A stretch of DNA of 64,000 nucleotides from Neoarius graeffei (GCF_027579695.1 NC_083577.1:62546741-62610740), one strand, 5' to 3'. Counted from the first letter of the stretch, positions 1 to 12,091 are shown. The notes: generated by a model not told the origin, from the letters alone. Numbers and translations are program-made.

Positions 1-91
1 GGATATAGGGCAAAACTGAATATTTTCAGTCTCGGACTGTGTTGTCTAAGATTGTAATAATACAATACACAACAATAAAAAAAACAGCCCA

Positions 92-190
92 TAATAATAA
101 TAATCAGAATCAGTTTTATTGTTCAAGTATACTTACATGCACAAGGAATTTGACTTCGGTAGGTGTTAACTCTCTATACACTTAACAGTA
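92..190 (-). mobile_element. 3' end of a LINE (non-LTR retrotransposon)
   Basis: This is the 3' tail of the minus-strand LINE whose reverse-transcriptase remnant lies at about 1286-2330. An (ATA)n run at 92-104 reads as an (ATT)n/(TAT)n tail on the minus strand, typical of fish LINEs that end in short microsatellite-like tails. The 3'UTR is interrupted at 190-197 by a hAT element and resumes after 913. Confidence 0.6.
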
Positions 191-197
191 GACATGT

Positions 198-905
198 CAG
201 TGCCGTATTAAGCCAATGCGGTGCCCCTGGGCACTATACCTCAAGTGCCCCCCCCCCCCCCCCCACCACCACCACCACCCCCCTGCGCGCACGCGTTCAG
301 TAACCTCCTGCACACACTCACAAACCTTGCCCTTTGCTGTCAACACTGGCTGTGGTTGTAGCATCTCCCCGGCTAGTGCTAGCAGGGCCATCTCCCTCAC
401 TAGCATCGCTGATTTCACTAGCTTCGGCTTCAGTGCTGGTAGTGACAGCAGTTGTTGATGTTTTTATAAAAGAAACGATCTAACACTGGAACATTTTTAA
501 TTGCAGCTACACGCCTTGAGTCTTTCTCTTTTTTTAATTTTCTCTTCGCACAACCAATCAATTGATGTCTGTCCATTTTTCATTTCTACCGTGGTTTTTA
601 AAAAATTGATACATTTCACCGTAGGTGGACTGGCTCAACTGACAGGTTGAGGAAAGGGGGGTTAATGGTCACATAGGCCACTCTTGCTCAGAATTATGAT
701 TATTGTTGTTGTTCTTATGAAATTAGTGTTCATAATGAATTATATATGACTATTTAACAATGTCAAGTGTATAACCATTTTAAGTGTACAAACATTCACG
801 AAAAATATTTTTAAAGTTTCTGTCATGTGGTGCCCCCCCACTGGCTGTGAGTGGTTAGTGCCCCTGGGCACTGTGCCGCAGGCCCATATAGTTAATCCGG
901 CCTTG
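198..905. mobile_element. hAT-type non-autonomous DNA transposon
   Basis: The 708-bp element is flanked by a perfect 8-bp target-site duplication, agacatgt, at 190-197 and 906-913. Its imperfect terminal inverted repeats begin CAGTGCCGTATTAA on the left and, on the complement of the right end, CAAGGCCGGATTAA. An 8-bp duplication and a CA(G/A)-start terminus are hallmarks of the hAT superfamily. A poly-C/(CCA)n tract sits at 248-281. Small open frames inside show no transposase domain. It interrupts the 3'UTR of the flanking LINE, so it is younger than that LINE. Confidence 0.85.
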
Positions 906-913
906 AGACATGT

Positions 914-1198
914 AGTAGTATACATTTAGTAGACAAATAATAATATAGACATATGCTGTACAATAGAGGCAACAATATACATACAGGCACATATCAACAT
1001 AATGTACAAATAATACAATGAACAAATAAGACATAAGTTAAGACATAAATTAGACTTAAATTACAGGCCAAGTGGTGGGTGTGAAATGTAAAGTGCAAGT
1101 AATAGTGCAGTGTAGTGTAATAGTGTAGTGTGCAGGATGCATATAGGAATGGTAAGTATGCAGTAGAAATTCAAGCATCTCGTAGCATCCACAACAAG

Positions 1199-1232
<34 letters not shown>

Positions 1233-2330
1233 TCAAATACACACACAAACACTGTCCTGTCAAGGTTGCCATAGTCGTGGACACCTCAACAGGCACTGGC
1301 AGAAGTGGGTGGATGGCCAAGTGGGGATGACCCACTTATCCACAGTTCAGGAGAGTGATGGCAGTGGGAAAGAAGCTGTTCTTGTGTCTGGTTGTTTTGG
1401 GGCACAGGGATCTGTAGCGCCTGCCAGAGGGAAGGAGGTTGAAGAGAGTGTGTGCAGGATATGTGGGGTCTTTGATGATGTTCTCTGCCGGCTTCCTGGT
1501 CCTCCCATTGTACAGGTCCTGAAGGGAGGGCAGAGGGGCACCAATGATCTTTTCCGCTGACCAAATTGTGCGTTGTAGTCTGTGCTTGTCCTGCTTTGTG
1601 GCTGCTCCAAACCAAACTGTGATGGATGACCAGAGGGTGGATTCAATGACAGCAGTGTAGAAGATGATCAAAAGCTCTTGTGGAAGGCCATGTTTCCGCA
1701 GTTGTCGTAGAAAGTACATCCTCTGCTGGGCCTTTTTAAGGATGGTGTTGATGTTGGACTCCCACTTCAGATCCTGGGAGATGATGGATCCCAGAAACTT
1801 GAAAGAGACCACATGTGACACAGGGCTGTTGGATATTGTGAGGGGGAGCAGCACTGTGGGGTACTTCCTGAAATCCACAACCATCTCCACGATCTTTAGA
1901 GTGTTTAGCTCTAGATTGTGTTGACTGCACCAGACCACCAACCTATCAACCTCTTGCCGATATGCAGACTCGTCACCATCCTGGATGAGTCCAATGACAG
2001 TGGTGTCGTCTGCAAATTATAGGAGCTTGACAGCTGGGTCTTTAGAAGTGCAGTCATTTGTGTAGAGGGAGAAGAGCAGTGGGGAAAGGACACACCCCTG
2101 TGCAGCACCAGTGCTGACTGTCCTGGTTCCAGATGTGACGTCTCCCAGCCGCACATGCTGACTCCTGTCAGTCAGGAAGCTGGAGATCCACTGACAGATG
2201 GCAGGAGATACAGTGAGCTGAGAGAGTTTGGCAGTGAGGATTTCAGGTATGATAGTGTTGAACACCAAGCTGAAGTCCACAACCAGGATCCTAACATAGG
2301 CCCCTGGTTGGTCAAGGTGTTGCAGAATTA
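914..2330 (-). mobile_element. Decayed LINE, reverse transcriptase C-terminal half
   Basis: Minus-strand translation gives reverse-transcriptase blocks in two frames. About 2280-2017 contains a block ending in GAAQGCVLSPLLFSLYTND (RT motif 4-like). About 1941-1336 contains LNTLKIVEMVVDFRK, FLGSIISQDLKWE, KAQQRMYFLRQL and NLLPSGRRYRSLCPK, a C-terminal pattern common in fish LINEs. The frames are separated by a shift and the 5' half is absent, so it is a dead 5'-truncated copy. The family is probably L2/CR1-like, inferred from motif style only. A (CA)n microsatellite lies at 1200-1230 in its 3'UTR. Confidence 0.75.

Positions 2331-2364
<34 letters not shown>
2325..2364. repeat. (AAT)n microsatellite
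   Basis: A run of about 13 AAT triplets lies at the upstream (truncation) end of the minus-strand LINE fragment. It is followed at 2425-2445 by a sequence resembling a hAT terminus (gtttgagaacccctg) for which I see no matching partner end. Confidence 0.8.
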
Positions 2365-2459
2365 GCTTATCTATCTTTTTTCGGGGGGCTCAAAGTACAC
2401 TTGCTACAGTCAGGGGGGGCCCAGATCGCAAATGTTTGAGAACCCCTGATCTAAAGCAT

Positions 2460-3885
2460 GCATTTTGTCTGATTTCCCAATCAATTTTCTTCAAATATGG
2501 CACTCAGAATGCAGGAGAATGCACCATGTATGTGGTGCATGTATTCCACTGCATCACAGCATTGTGGACAATCTTGTTACAATGTTTCTGAAGGGACAAA
2601 GCCCCTTCATCCACCACAATTCCCCAGAAGCCCGGCATAGGATTTCCTTTGTGATGGGGTCCCTTAAGACCTCTCCTTAATGGGAGAATGCTATGCTTTA
2701 CTTGGCTTGTCCAGGCGTGTTCAGAGTCTAGAAGTTTAATAATTATCTTTTAAACACCTTTCCTAAATTAGTCCTATGTTGTCTTGCTTCCTTTTGGCAC
2801 TGGGGCATATGTGGGGCATCTAAACGGATTAAACCTTTTGACACTGGTGGTGACATAAATGATAATGTGATCTTGCAACAGCACGACTTATACTGCCTCA
2901 GTGTAAAGCAATCTGCGGCAAACTCAAAACAAGAAGCAAACAAAACATTGACAGATACAGTGTGAGTGCTGTACCCATGGGGGAGCCATTCCAAGATCTA
3001 ACACGGATAAGTGAAACCATGGACAGGAGCAAACCATATACTGTATAATGCTTGTTTTTTGTGTACATACATACCTATGATAAAATTTCATTTATAAACC
3101 ACATACAATATGACATCAGCAACAGTACCGAATAAAAATAAAACAGGTTTAACAATATACTGTAATAAAAGTTATGGGAATGTAGTGTCTCTCTCTCTCT
3201 CTCTCTCTCTCTCTAATGAACAGGATTCTGACATTTCCATATTTTTGAGGCATTTCCATGGTTGCGGCATGGAGACGGATGCAAGCGCAGAAACCTTGTA
3301 TTTCCACAGTATAGTCAAAGCAACAAAAAACACCAGGCACAAAAACACAACAGTAGAAGTGAAGAACACAATGAGCATCAGCATGGAAGTTCAAGATCAA
3401 CAGAAGACAAACTAACAGAAGCCAGGGTTTAAATAAGTGAAAAAAGTGAAAGCAGGTGTGCGTGGTTAATGCTGTCTATAGGCAGGGTGTGTGGGAATTG
3501 TAGTTCAAGAGGTCATGCATGCATATGGTGGTCTCACTGTATGTGCAAAAAATTTTATAAATAGCCTTTGCTTGAATGAAACAAATGTTCAGAAAAAGGA
3601 AGAGAACTCTCTCAACAGAGACATGATGCAGCTCAACTCGTGTCATGTTGCTAACTAGCTAATGTCTCACCTTGGGCTTTTCACAACAATGGACTTGCCG
3701 ACTTGTGAATTATATGTCATATGTGGTCTCACATGATTTGTCCTCCCTAGCATTCTGTTAAATACAGTCAGGTGGGAATACACAATTTCCATATTGGAAG
3801 ATTGAGTGGAAATGAAAAATTGTTATCTATTTTATGTTGGTTTTACTCACTCACAGTCATTATCAATATCCGTTTTAATGTCTTC
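2460..3885. other. No recognisable gene; (CT)n microsatellite
   Basis: Nothing coding could be supported in this stretch. Open frames are short and have no family resemblance. A (CT)n microsatellite of about 12 repeats is at 3189-3214. The stretch lies in what is presumed to be PDE11A intron 2. Confidence 0.5.
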
Positions 3886-5060
3886 TTACACCACAGGTGT
3901 GTCAAATGATGCATGGCTTGACTGTAGGATCTTTCTCCAATACTTTTGATCCAGGACATCCTCAGCAGTGAGGCCCCACTCCCTTAAGTCTTGTGCCACT
4001 AGCGCTTTCCAGGTCTTGCAGGGCCTGCCCCTCTTTATTGCCCCTTCCACCTGGTGGGCAGTGATTCTTGCAGTCATGGTGGAACTGCGCTGCATGTAGC
4101 CAAACTCCCGCAAATGCCTATACCTGTGGTCAGCATCCAGATCCAGGAGACCAAGCCTCAGCTGAAGCCTGCTGGAGCTGACCCAACCCTTGGGCTTTAC
4201 ACGACACATCCACTGCAGCATAGCTCTTTCATTCCTCTCTAGACGCCTAACATTCTCTCTTCTCAGAGACCAGCACTCACTTGCGTACAACAAAGTACTC
4301 CTCATGCAGGAACTGTAAATGCAACCTCGGGTATGATATGCCAAGCTTCTGCATGATAAGAGGGGTAGTAGCTCTCTGAACTTCCCCCATGCTGTTCTTG
4401 TTCTTGTGATGGTAGCTAGCTCACATCCTCCACTGGGGCATAAGGTATCACCAAGGTAGCAAGAGGACTCATCTGCATCTAGCACATACTCTCCAACAAG
4501 CACCTGATCAAATGGCCTGCCATCAATGGGGAGTGTTAAGCCAAGGCATCTGCTACATCTAAAGGATGGGTCAGGGTAGAGCCTGCCACGGATGCTGGCG
4601 CAATTCCTGTGCACCCAGTGTTGGCAGCCATTGCAGAAGATGGAATTGCATCCTACCCCTTTCCTGCAGACAGCACATGGGTATTTGCCAGAGTCTCTCA
4701 GGGTGTTAAGGTTTGGGCTGGATATCGTCACCTTTGTTTTGGCCGTGTTCACTCTTGGGCCTCTTGTTTCTAGACCATTCTTCCAAAGGAGGACTTTTTC
4801 CTGTGAGCTCATCTAATGTCTTAGTAATGATTACCAGATCATCTGCATATAACCGCATATACCTCATACAGTAATGGATTTCATATATGTGAAAGGGGCT
4901 TTACTCTCTACTGCCCATAGTTCACTTTCTTTGCTCACTAATAATTCCTCCCTCCATAAACCAACTCTCTTCTTTATCTTAATCATGATTGTCCAATTAC
5001 TCTGGCTGTTCTTGGGAATAATCTGTCCATTACAGTATTCTGTAAGGCAACAAGGTTTCT
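3886..5060 (-). mobile_element. Decayed LINE with RT YADD box and Cys-rich C-terminal domain
   Basis: A 308-residue open frame (4812-3886) encodes the C-terminal part of a non-LTR retrotransposon polyprotein. It has a PHD-like Cys/His cluster (CAVCRKGVGCNSIFCNGCQ, then HRNC and CSRC), a YLGDTLCPSGG block, and the R-GRP-KTW motif typical of LINE pol C-termini. The catalytic YADD box of the reverse transcriptase is visible at 4838-4849 but in another frame (MRYMRLYADDLVIITK), so a frameshift near 4800 breaks the pol. Sequence upstream to about 5060 may be further RT remnant. The copy is inactive and truncated. Confidence 0.7.
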
Positions 5061-5083
5061 GAAAACGATGGGGATAAATATTG

Positions 5084-5115
5084 ATGAGGGGGGCGGGGGG
5101 GGGGGGGGGGGGGCA
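5084..5115. repeat. Poly-G tract
   Basis: A run of mostly G of about 30 bases on the plus strand, able to form a G-quadruplex. The following stretch, 5116-5740, has no recognisable gene or repeat. Confidence 0.8.
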
Positions 5116-5766
5116 GAATAATAAGCTGATTTTTTATTACGTGTGGCCAGTTATTTGAACTCTGCACGTGTCAGACTGTGTAAACTATACATTAGGTTAT
5201 ATAATTAGAAGCATCACATGAACATTCAGGAGCATATAGTAGATTTTAATTTCGTAGTTACTCTCTGCCTCAGACATTTTTCTTCCTCTCTATCTCTCTC
5301 CCCTGTAACTTAATAAGATGAATCTCTCTGGCTAAGCATCTTTGAGCTGGTTAGAAATACAGTCCTTGTCCATTCAAAGTGCCTACAGTACAATTAATAT
5401 CTAATTACCTCACAGGTCTTATTGCAGCAACAACAGCATCGGCCTTCTGATTCTGCTTACCACTGCCTTAAATGTCTATTTGATTTAATGCATTCAGTAG
5501 TTAGTACTGGCCAACACAGAGCAAGACAGTGTTCTGCAAGAAAGGGTTATGAATCATACTAATCCACTGTAGGGCTGAATAATTCATTAAAAAACATTTT
5601 TAGAATCGGAAAATCATTGTTGCTTGTTTTATCTTCTCTGATATGCATCATATTTACTTAAATGTTTGTAGTAAACAACTGAACCTTTCTGTTTCATGAA
5701 CACTTCTCCTCCTCCACTGCATAAACTTACCACTCTTTACCAACTTGTGTGTGTGTGTGTGTGTAT

Positions 5767-6739
5767 TATGGAATCAATTTTGTGCCAAAATGTTCATACA
5801 ATACTTTTGAAATATCAAACAAAAACGACAAATCAAAATACAAAAAAAGAAAAAAAAGTCAATTTTTTTAGACTGGCAAACAAATTATTCGTGTAATCGT
5901 GCAAAATATCAGTCTATTACTCTTCAGAAACCTTTTATTTTTGTTCCGCGTCTTTCTCAGTTTTGCTTGACGTAATTTATTTTGGTTGCGATTCCAGCTT
6001 TCTCGTTTGCGCTCCCTGACTTTTTGCTTGCAGTTTTGGCACAAACTTCACGTGTGGGTGGGCTGTCCAGGAGTGCATTCCCATTGGGTAACTTGTGTTT
6101 GACTGACAGCTATGCTCAGCCATTCCCCGGAGGCTGTTGCGGCCATTTCCTACTCGGATTCTGGCGGACTGTTTGACAAGTGACTGATCCATTGACGGTA
6201 AACAATAATCAAGTGGACTTCAGTGGCGACTATGATACTGAATTAATTCAACAAAGTGTAAATTCAATATCATAGTCGCCACTGAAGTCCACTCGATCCT
6301 TGTTTACCGTCAATGGATCGGTCACTCGTCAAACAGTCCGCTAGAATCCGAGTAGGAAATGGCCGCAACAGCCTCCGGGGAATGGCTGAGCATAGCTGTC
6401 AGTCAAACACAAGTTACCCAATGGGAATGCACTCCTGGACAGCCCACCCACACGTGAAGTTTGTGCCAGAACTGCAAGCAAAAAGTCAGGGAGCGCAAAC
6501 GAGAAAGCTGGAATCGCAACCAAAATAAATTACATCAAGCAAAACTGAGAAAGACGTGGAACAAAAATAAAAGGTTTCTGAAGAGTAATAGACTGATATT
6601 TTGCACGATTACATGAATAATTTGTTTGCCAGTCTAAAAAAATTGACTTTTTTTTCTTCTTTTTTTGTATTTTGATTTGTCGTTTTTGTTTGATATTTCA
6701 AAAGTATTGTATGAACATTTTGGCACAAAATTGATTCCA

Positions 6740-6741
<2 letters not shown>
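5767..6741. mobile_element. Foldback element / giant palindrome inserted in a (GT)n tract
   Basis: Two inverted arms of about 480 bp (5767-6244 and 6261-6741) flank a 16-base spacer. The arms differ at scattered positions and small indels, so this is a real diverged element rather than an assembly mirror. Each arm contains the same open frame of about 71 codons in opposite orientation; this is a consequence of the palindrome, not a gene. (GT)n microsatellite lies outside both ends (5744-5764 and 6742-6782), so the element seems to have landed in a GT repeat. No transposase is present. Confidence 0.85.

Positions 6742-6782
<41 letters not shown>
6742..6782. repeat. (GT)n microsatellite
   Basis: About 20 GT repeats abut the right end of the foldback element. 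A shorter GT tract flanks its left end. Confidence 0.9.
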
Positions 6783-6784
<2 letters not shown>

Positions 6785-6845
6785 CTGTTTTCTTGACCTA
6801 TGTAAAGTGGCCTTGAGTTTGAGAAAAGCACTATATAAATGCAGC

Positions 6846-6847
<2 letters not shown>

Positions 6848-6897
<50 letters not shown>
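6848..6897. repeat. (ATT)n microsatellite
   Basis: About 16 ATT triplets, preceded by a segment resembling the 3' tail of a fish retroelement ('aaaagcactatataaatgca'). The region from 6900 to 7869 contains no gene I can support. Confidence 0.85.
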
Positions 6898-7871
6898 GAA
6901 CAGTGTTGGTACTGCTGCACTGCTTTTGGGGTTTTAACCCAACAGCATATTCAGGACTATAAAATCAGTGCAATGCAAATAGTGGGATTTCAAAACAATT
7001 TAATCTCTTTGACATAAGTTATTGTGCAAATAGTGGAATAATGGTATTCGTACATTTATTCCACGATTATTTGTATCGTAATTGTACAACATATGTACAT
7101 TCGTTGAGCTAGCTAACTTGATATTGATTGACAAGTATAAAACTATCATTTAACATGCTATTTGTCATGTTATGTAATATTCTGGAGCAAAGTAGAGAAT
7201 CTCTCAATATTTTTAGGGGGAAAAATCACATTTTTGGATCACTGTCATGTTTAAATTCGTCAGTGCTTCGTTACACCAGCAGGCATTACACAAATACACA
7301 AATATACAATTCAATCTTTGAGGAATTTTCACTGTGAGCAAGCAATCATTAGTAGTATGGCATTACCGCATTACTGCTATACTGCATAATTACTGCTAGC
7401 CAATGATAGTGCAAGGCAACATGCAGGATTTGCCAGAATACAGTGTTTTTCATAATTTTCGAGATATACACAAATCATATACTATAGTTACGTTGCTCAA
7501 ATTAAATTGGAAGAAAATCTGAAGAAAGTCAGAAAGATTATCGCTAGAATTTTCAATCAGATATCCAAACGCTGAGGTCCCTAATGAACAAACCAGAAGC
7601 AACACTGGTGCGGAAAAACAGTGAGACAGCAAGAGGAAGAAAGAGGACAAACCAGGAACCAGACTCAAAAAGGGAACCTAGCCTCCTCTAGCATTACAAA
7701 GGATAATGGGATTATAAATCATTACAGTATAAAAAGGATGTTCAGTATGACTATATTGTAGGGAAAAAAATCACTCGAGCAAGACCTTTAACACTATCTG
7801 CTCCAGGGCCACTGTATTGTGGCTGACCCGGTGCTCTGATCCCAAATTTGAAGGAAGTACTGTAACGTGTA

Positions 7872-9489
7872 CAGTGTCTTGTGAAAGTATTCATCCCCCT
7901 TAGTGTTTGTCCTGTTTTGTCACATTGAAAGCTGGAATTAAAATGGATTCTTGGGGGTTTAGCACCATTTGATTTACACAACATGCCTACAACTTTTAAA
8001 AGTGAAAATTGTCATTTTATTGTGACACAAACAATAATTAAGATGAAAAAAGAGGAATCTGGAGTGTGCATAGGTATTCACCCACCCCAAAGTGAATACT
8101 TTGTAGAGCCACCTTTTGCTGCAATTGCAGCTGCAAGTCTCTTGGCGTATGTCTCTATTAGCTTAGCACATTTAGCCACTGGGATCTTTGCCCATTCCTC
8201 AAGGCAAAACTGCTCCAACTCCTTCAAGTTAGATGGGTTGCGTTGGTGTCCAGCAATCTTCAAGTTATGCCACAGATTCTCAATTGGATTGAGGTCTGAG
8301 CTTTGATTAGGCCATTCCAAGACATTTAAATGTTTCCCTTTAAACCACTCCAGTGTAGCTTTAGCAGTATGTTTAGGGTCATTGTCCTGCTGGAACGAGA
8401 ACCTTTGTCCCAGTCTCAAACCTCTGGCTGACTCAAACAGGTTTTCCTCCAGAATTGCCCTGTATTTAGTGCCATCCATCTTTCCTTCAGTCCTGACCAG
8501 CTTTCCTGATCCCTGCAGATGAAAAATATCTCCACAGCATGATGCTGCCAACACCATGCTTCACTGTATGAATGGTGTTCTCAGGGTGTTGGGTTTGCGC
8601 CACACAAGGCATTTCCCATGATGGCCAAAAAGATCAATTTTAGTCTCATTTGACCAGAGAATCTTCTTCCATGTGTTTGGGGAGTCTACCACATGCTGTT
8701 GGGCAAACTCCAAACGTGTTTTCTGAAGCAATGACTTTTTTTTCTGGCCACTCTTCCATAAAGCCCCACTCTGTGGAGTGTATGGCTTAAAGTGGTCCTA
8801 TGGACAGATACTCCCATCTCTGCTGTGGATCTCTGCAACTCCTTCAATGTTATCTTTGGTATCTTTGTTCCATCTCTGATTAATGCCCTCCTTGCACAGT
8901 CTATGAGTTTTGATAGGCGGCCTTCTCTTGTCAGGTTTGTAGTGGTGCCATATTCTTTCCGTTTTGCTATAATGGATTTAATGGTATTCCCTGGGATATT
9001 CAAAGTTTGGGATATTTTTTTATAACCCAACCTTGATCTGTACTTCTTCACAACTTTGTCTCTTACCAGTTTGGAGTGCTCTTTGGTTTTCATGTTGCTT
9101 GCTTAGTAGTGTTGCAGAGTCAGGGTCCTTCCAGAACAGGTTGATTTATACAGACATCATGCGACAGATCATGTGACACTGACTGCACACAGGTGGAGCT
9201 TAATCAACTAATTATGTGACTTATGAAGTGAATTGGTTGGACCAGCTCTTATTTAGGGGTTTCATACAAAAGGGGGTGAATACCTATGCACACTCCAGAT
9301 TTCTGTTTTTTTCCTTCATCTTAATTATTGTTTGTGTCACAATAAAACAACAGTTTGCACCTTTAAAGTGGTAGACATTTTGTGTAAATCAAATGGTGCT
9401 AACCCTCCAAAAATCCATTTTAATTCCATCTTGTAATGCAACAAAACAGGACAAACACCAAGGGGGATGAATACTTTTGCAAGACACTG
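7872..9489 (-). mobile_element. Decayed Tc1-like DNA transposon
   Basis: The 1618-bp element is bounded by TA duplications (7870-7871 and 9490-9491). Its terminal inverted repeats start CAGTGTCTTG(T/C) and share a long inner block (about 60-100 bp, including TTCATCCCCCTT). On the minus strand an N-terminal piece (9093-8686) carries the helix-turn-helix DNA-binding region, and a C-terminal piece (8557-8078) carries the DDE blocks FQQDNDPKHTAKATLEW and NPIENLWHNLK. The two pieces are in different frames with breaks at about 8560-8690, so the transposase is a pseudogene. Confidence 0.9.
8078..9093 (-). pseudogene. Tc1-like transposase, frame-broken
   Basis: The N-terminal 135 codons (9093-8686) encode paired HTH-type DNA binding (for example KKISQTLNIPGNTIKSII). 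The C-terminal 159 codons (8557-8078) contain the second catalytic Asp in DNDPKH and the catalytic Glu in NPIENLW. The segment that should carry the first catalytic Asp is interrupted by frameshift or stop. An intact Tc1-family protein is about 340 residues, as at 61078-62100. Confidence 0.85.
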
Positions 9490-9523
9490 TACGTGCAAAG
9501 GCTTCCTCTTTTCTTAAGATTTT

Positions 9524-9883
9524 CTCATCTCATTATCTCTAGCCGCTTTATCCTGTTCTACAGGGTCGCATGCAAGCTGGAGCCTGCGGGCGAAAGGCGG
9601 GGTACACCCTGGACAAGTCGTCAAGTCATCACAGGGCTGACACATAGACACAGACAACCATTCACACTCACATTCACACCTACGGTCAATTTAGAGTCAC
9701 CAGTTAACCTAACTGCATGTCTTTGGACTGTGGGGGAAACCGGAGCACCCGGAGGAAACCCACGCGGACACGGGGAGAACATGCAAACTCCACACAGAAA
9801 GGCCCTCGCCGGCCACAGGGCTCGAACCCGGACTTTCTTGCTGTGAGGCGACAGCGCTAACCACTACACCACCGTGCCGCCCC
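9524..9883 (-). mobile_element. tRNA-derived SINE (type A)
   Basis: Full-length SINE on the minus strand with a perfect 13-bp target-site duplication, ttcttaagatttt (9511-9523 and 9884-9896). Its head (right end here) contains pol III A-box-like TGGTGTAGTGG and B-box-like GGTTCGAGCCC. The tail ends in 'agataatgagatgaga'. It inserted only about 20 bp from the decayed Tc1 element. Confidence 0.92.
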
Positions 9884-9899
9884 TTCTTAAGATTTTGAT

Positions 9900-10560
9900 T
9901 ACTCAATTTTTCATTAATCTAAAGTCTACTTTTCTAAACACAGATTAAACCTATTCAGTGTCAAACTTTCTTAATAAAAGAAATCCCCACAAACTGTTTA
10001 ATATAAAATCAGATTAAGCTTAAATTTTGTCCTTAGTAATTATCATTGGCAATAAAAACCAGGGCCTTTGTGCTGTGTGTTTGTGCTGTAAGGAACACAG
10101 AGAGCCTCTCTTTCCTCACACTCCTATCAGAGTAACATGTGTACAAACAGATCACACTGCTCATCTAAATACAGCAGTCTTAGGGGATTCAACACCAGTT
10201 GAATTAAAAGCTGATAAATCTCTCCACAGTATAAATAACCCTCCTGTGTTTACAAAGACTAGATCTGTGTGGATCAGAGTTAATAAAAGACTGTTTTCCC
10301 TCATTTTAATGAAAGGGCAGCAGGTGGATTGCCCTGTTCCTGCAGATCTATCATTTAAAAAAAATAAATCATATGGAAAGCAATTAGTCATTAACTCTCA
10401 GAAAATTATATACCACATCAACAGGCTGCCTTTATATAAACTGTAATATATGCGATAATGTCTCTGACGCCCTGGCCTTCTTCTCTGGACTTATACAAGC
10501 ACAGGGCTTAAATTACCAAGAACTACTTGACTCACATGGTAAATGTTAATATTAGTAAAT
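9900..10560. other. No recognisable gene
   Basis: A 139-codon open frame lies at 10027-10446, but its translation matches no family I know, has low-complexity Lys/Asn stretches and no splice or promoter context. I treat it as chance. Confidence 0.4.
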
Positions 10561-10573
10561 GATTTCAAGTGTG

Positions 10574-10953
10574 GGCGGCACGGTGGTGTAGTGGTTAGCG
10601 CTGTCGCCTCACAGCAAGAAGGTCCTGGGTTCGAGCCCCGGGGCCGGCGAGGGCCTTTCTGTGTGGAGTTTGCATGTTCTCCCCGTGTCCGCGTGGGTTT
10701 CCTCCGGGTGCTCCGGTTTCCCCCACAGTCCAAAGACATGCAGGTTAGGTTAACTGGTGACTCTAAATTGACCGTAGGTGTGAATGTGAGTGTGAATGGT
10801 TGTCTGTGTCTATGTGTCAGCCCTGTGATGACCTGGCGACTTGTCCAGGGTGTACCCCGCCTTTCGCCCGTAGTCAGCTGGGATAGGCTCCAGCTTGCCT
10901 GCGACCCTGTAGAAGGATAAAGCGGCTAGAGATAAGGAGGAGGAGGAGGAGGA
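10574..10953 (+). mobile_element. tRNA-derived SINE (type A)
   Basis: Full-length plus-strand copy with a perfect 13-bp duplication, gatttcaagtgtg (10561-10573 and 10954-10966). A-box and B-box sequences are intact in the head. The 3' tail is (GGA)n-like instead of the usual (GATGA)n. Confidence 0.93.
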
Positions 10954-11098
10954 GATTTCAAGTGTGACAATTTCAGTTTTCCTCTCAGTGAGCCATGCTT
11001 TACTGAATTACTTTTATTTGATTGTCAAAAGGTTGTCTTGTCAGAGATTTTCTTGACGAACAACATAAATGATGCAATGCAAACGCCTGCCAGCATGT

Positions 11099-11465
11099 CT
11101 CATCTCCTTATCTCTAGCCGCTTTATCCTGTTCTACAGGGTCGCAGGCAAGCTGGAGCCTATCCCAGCTGACTACAGGCGAAAGGCGGGGTACACGCTGG
11201 ACAAGTCGCCAGGTCATCACAGAGCTGACACATAGACACAGACAACCATTCACACTCACACCTACGGTCAATTTAGAGTCACCAGTTAACCTAACCTGTA
11301 TGTCTTTGGACTGTGGGGGAAACCGGAGCACCCAGAGGAAACCCATGCAGACACGGGGAGAACATGCAAACTCCACACAGAAAGGCCCTCGCCGGCCACA
11401 GGGCTCGAACCCTGACCTTCTTGCTGTGAGGCGACAGCACTAACCACTACACCACCGTGCCGCAC
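11099..11465 (-). mobile_element. tRNA-derived SINE (type A)
   Basis: Minus-strand copy with a 13-bp duplication having one mismatch, cctgccagcatgt / cctgccagcctgt (11086-11098 and 11466-11478). The head contains the pol III boxes. The stretch 11480-11850 after it holds only AT-rich sequence. Confidence 0.9.
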
Positions 11466-11850
11466 CCTGCCAGCCTGTTTAAATCTCATTTATGAACTTG
11501 ACCTTGGTGGTGTTGTTTTTTTAACCTTTCAAAAGTTTTGGGATTTCTTTAACTTTCATTTTCAGATTTCATTCTGTTCATGTCAAGGCAACCTGTCTCT
11601 CTTTCTCACCCAAACACAGCTCACAGCAAAAAAAGGAAGAAAAAAAAAAACCACAATAAATACGAGTAATAATAAAAAGTCACTCATATTGTACAGTACA
11701 TGTAGTAATCTAAACTGAAAGTGATTAGTAAGAGATATGACTGAATATTCTGTGCTATTTGTGCTGACCTTAGTGACAAATGATGCAAATAGCCTTAAAA
11801 AGCTCTTTTAAATAAATTTCTATATTTATACTCTTTTACTTCTCTACTTG

Positions 11851-12091
11851 GGAGGCATGATGGTGTAGTGGTTAGCACTGTCGCCTCACAGTAAGAAGGT
11901 TCTGGGTTCGAGCCCAGTGGCCGACAGGGACCTTTCTGTGCGGAGTTTGCATGTTCTCCTTATGTCTGCGTGGGTTTTCTCCAGGTGCTCCGGTTTCCCC
12001 CACAGTCCAAAGACATGCAGTTAGGTGAGTGTGCAGAAAGGAACTACCGTAGCCACCTGACTGTTGCAATTCTGGCCAAGTCAATCAAACG
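11851..12091 (+). mobile_element. SINE type C, left part (split by a hAT element)
   Basis: The tRNA-like head is shared with the type A SINE, but the 3' half differs: it ends in a 'ttctggccaagtcaa' block, also seen in the copy at 40788-41085. The copy is cut at 12091 by the hAT element and continues at 14260 with the expected 'tggttcgcctc' tail. Confidence 0.8.

Noticed and set aside
5977-6528. Pair of identical 71-codon proteins in opposite orientation
   Set aside because: They are mirror images created by the foldback palindrome; no start context, splice or homology supports coding.
10027-10446. 139-codon open frame
   Set aside because: No recognisable domain, composition like random AT-rich sequence, and no promoter or splice signals that stand out.
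10574-10650. tRNA gene suggested by A-box and B-box
   Set aside because: The boxes are in SINE heads; no cloverleaf acceptor stem or anticodon arm can be formed, and a retrotransposon body with target duplication follows.
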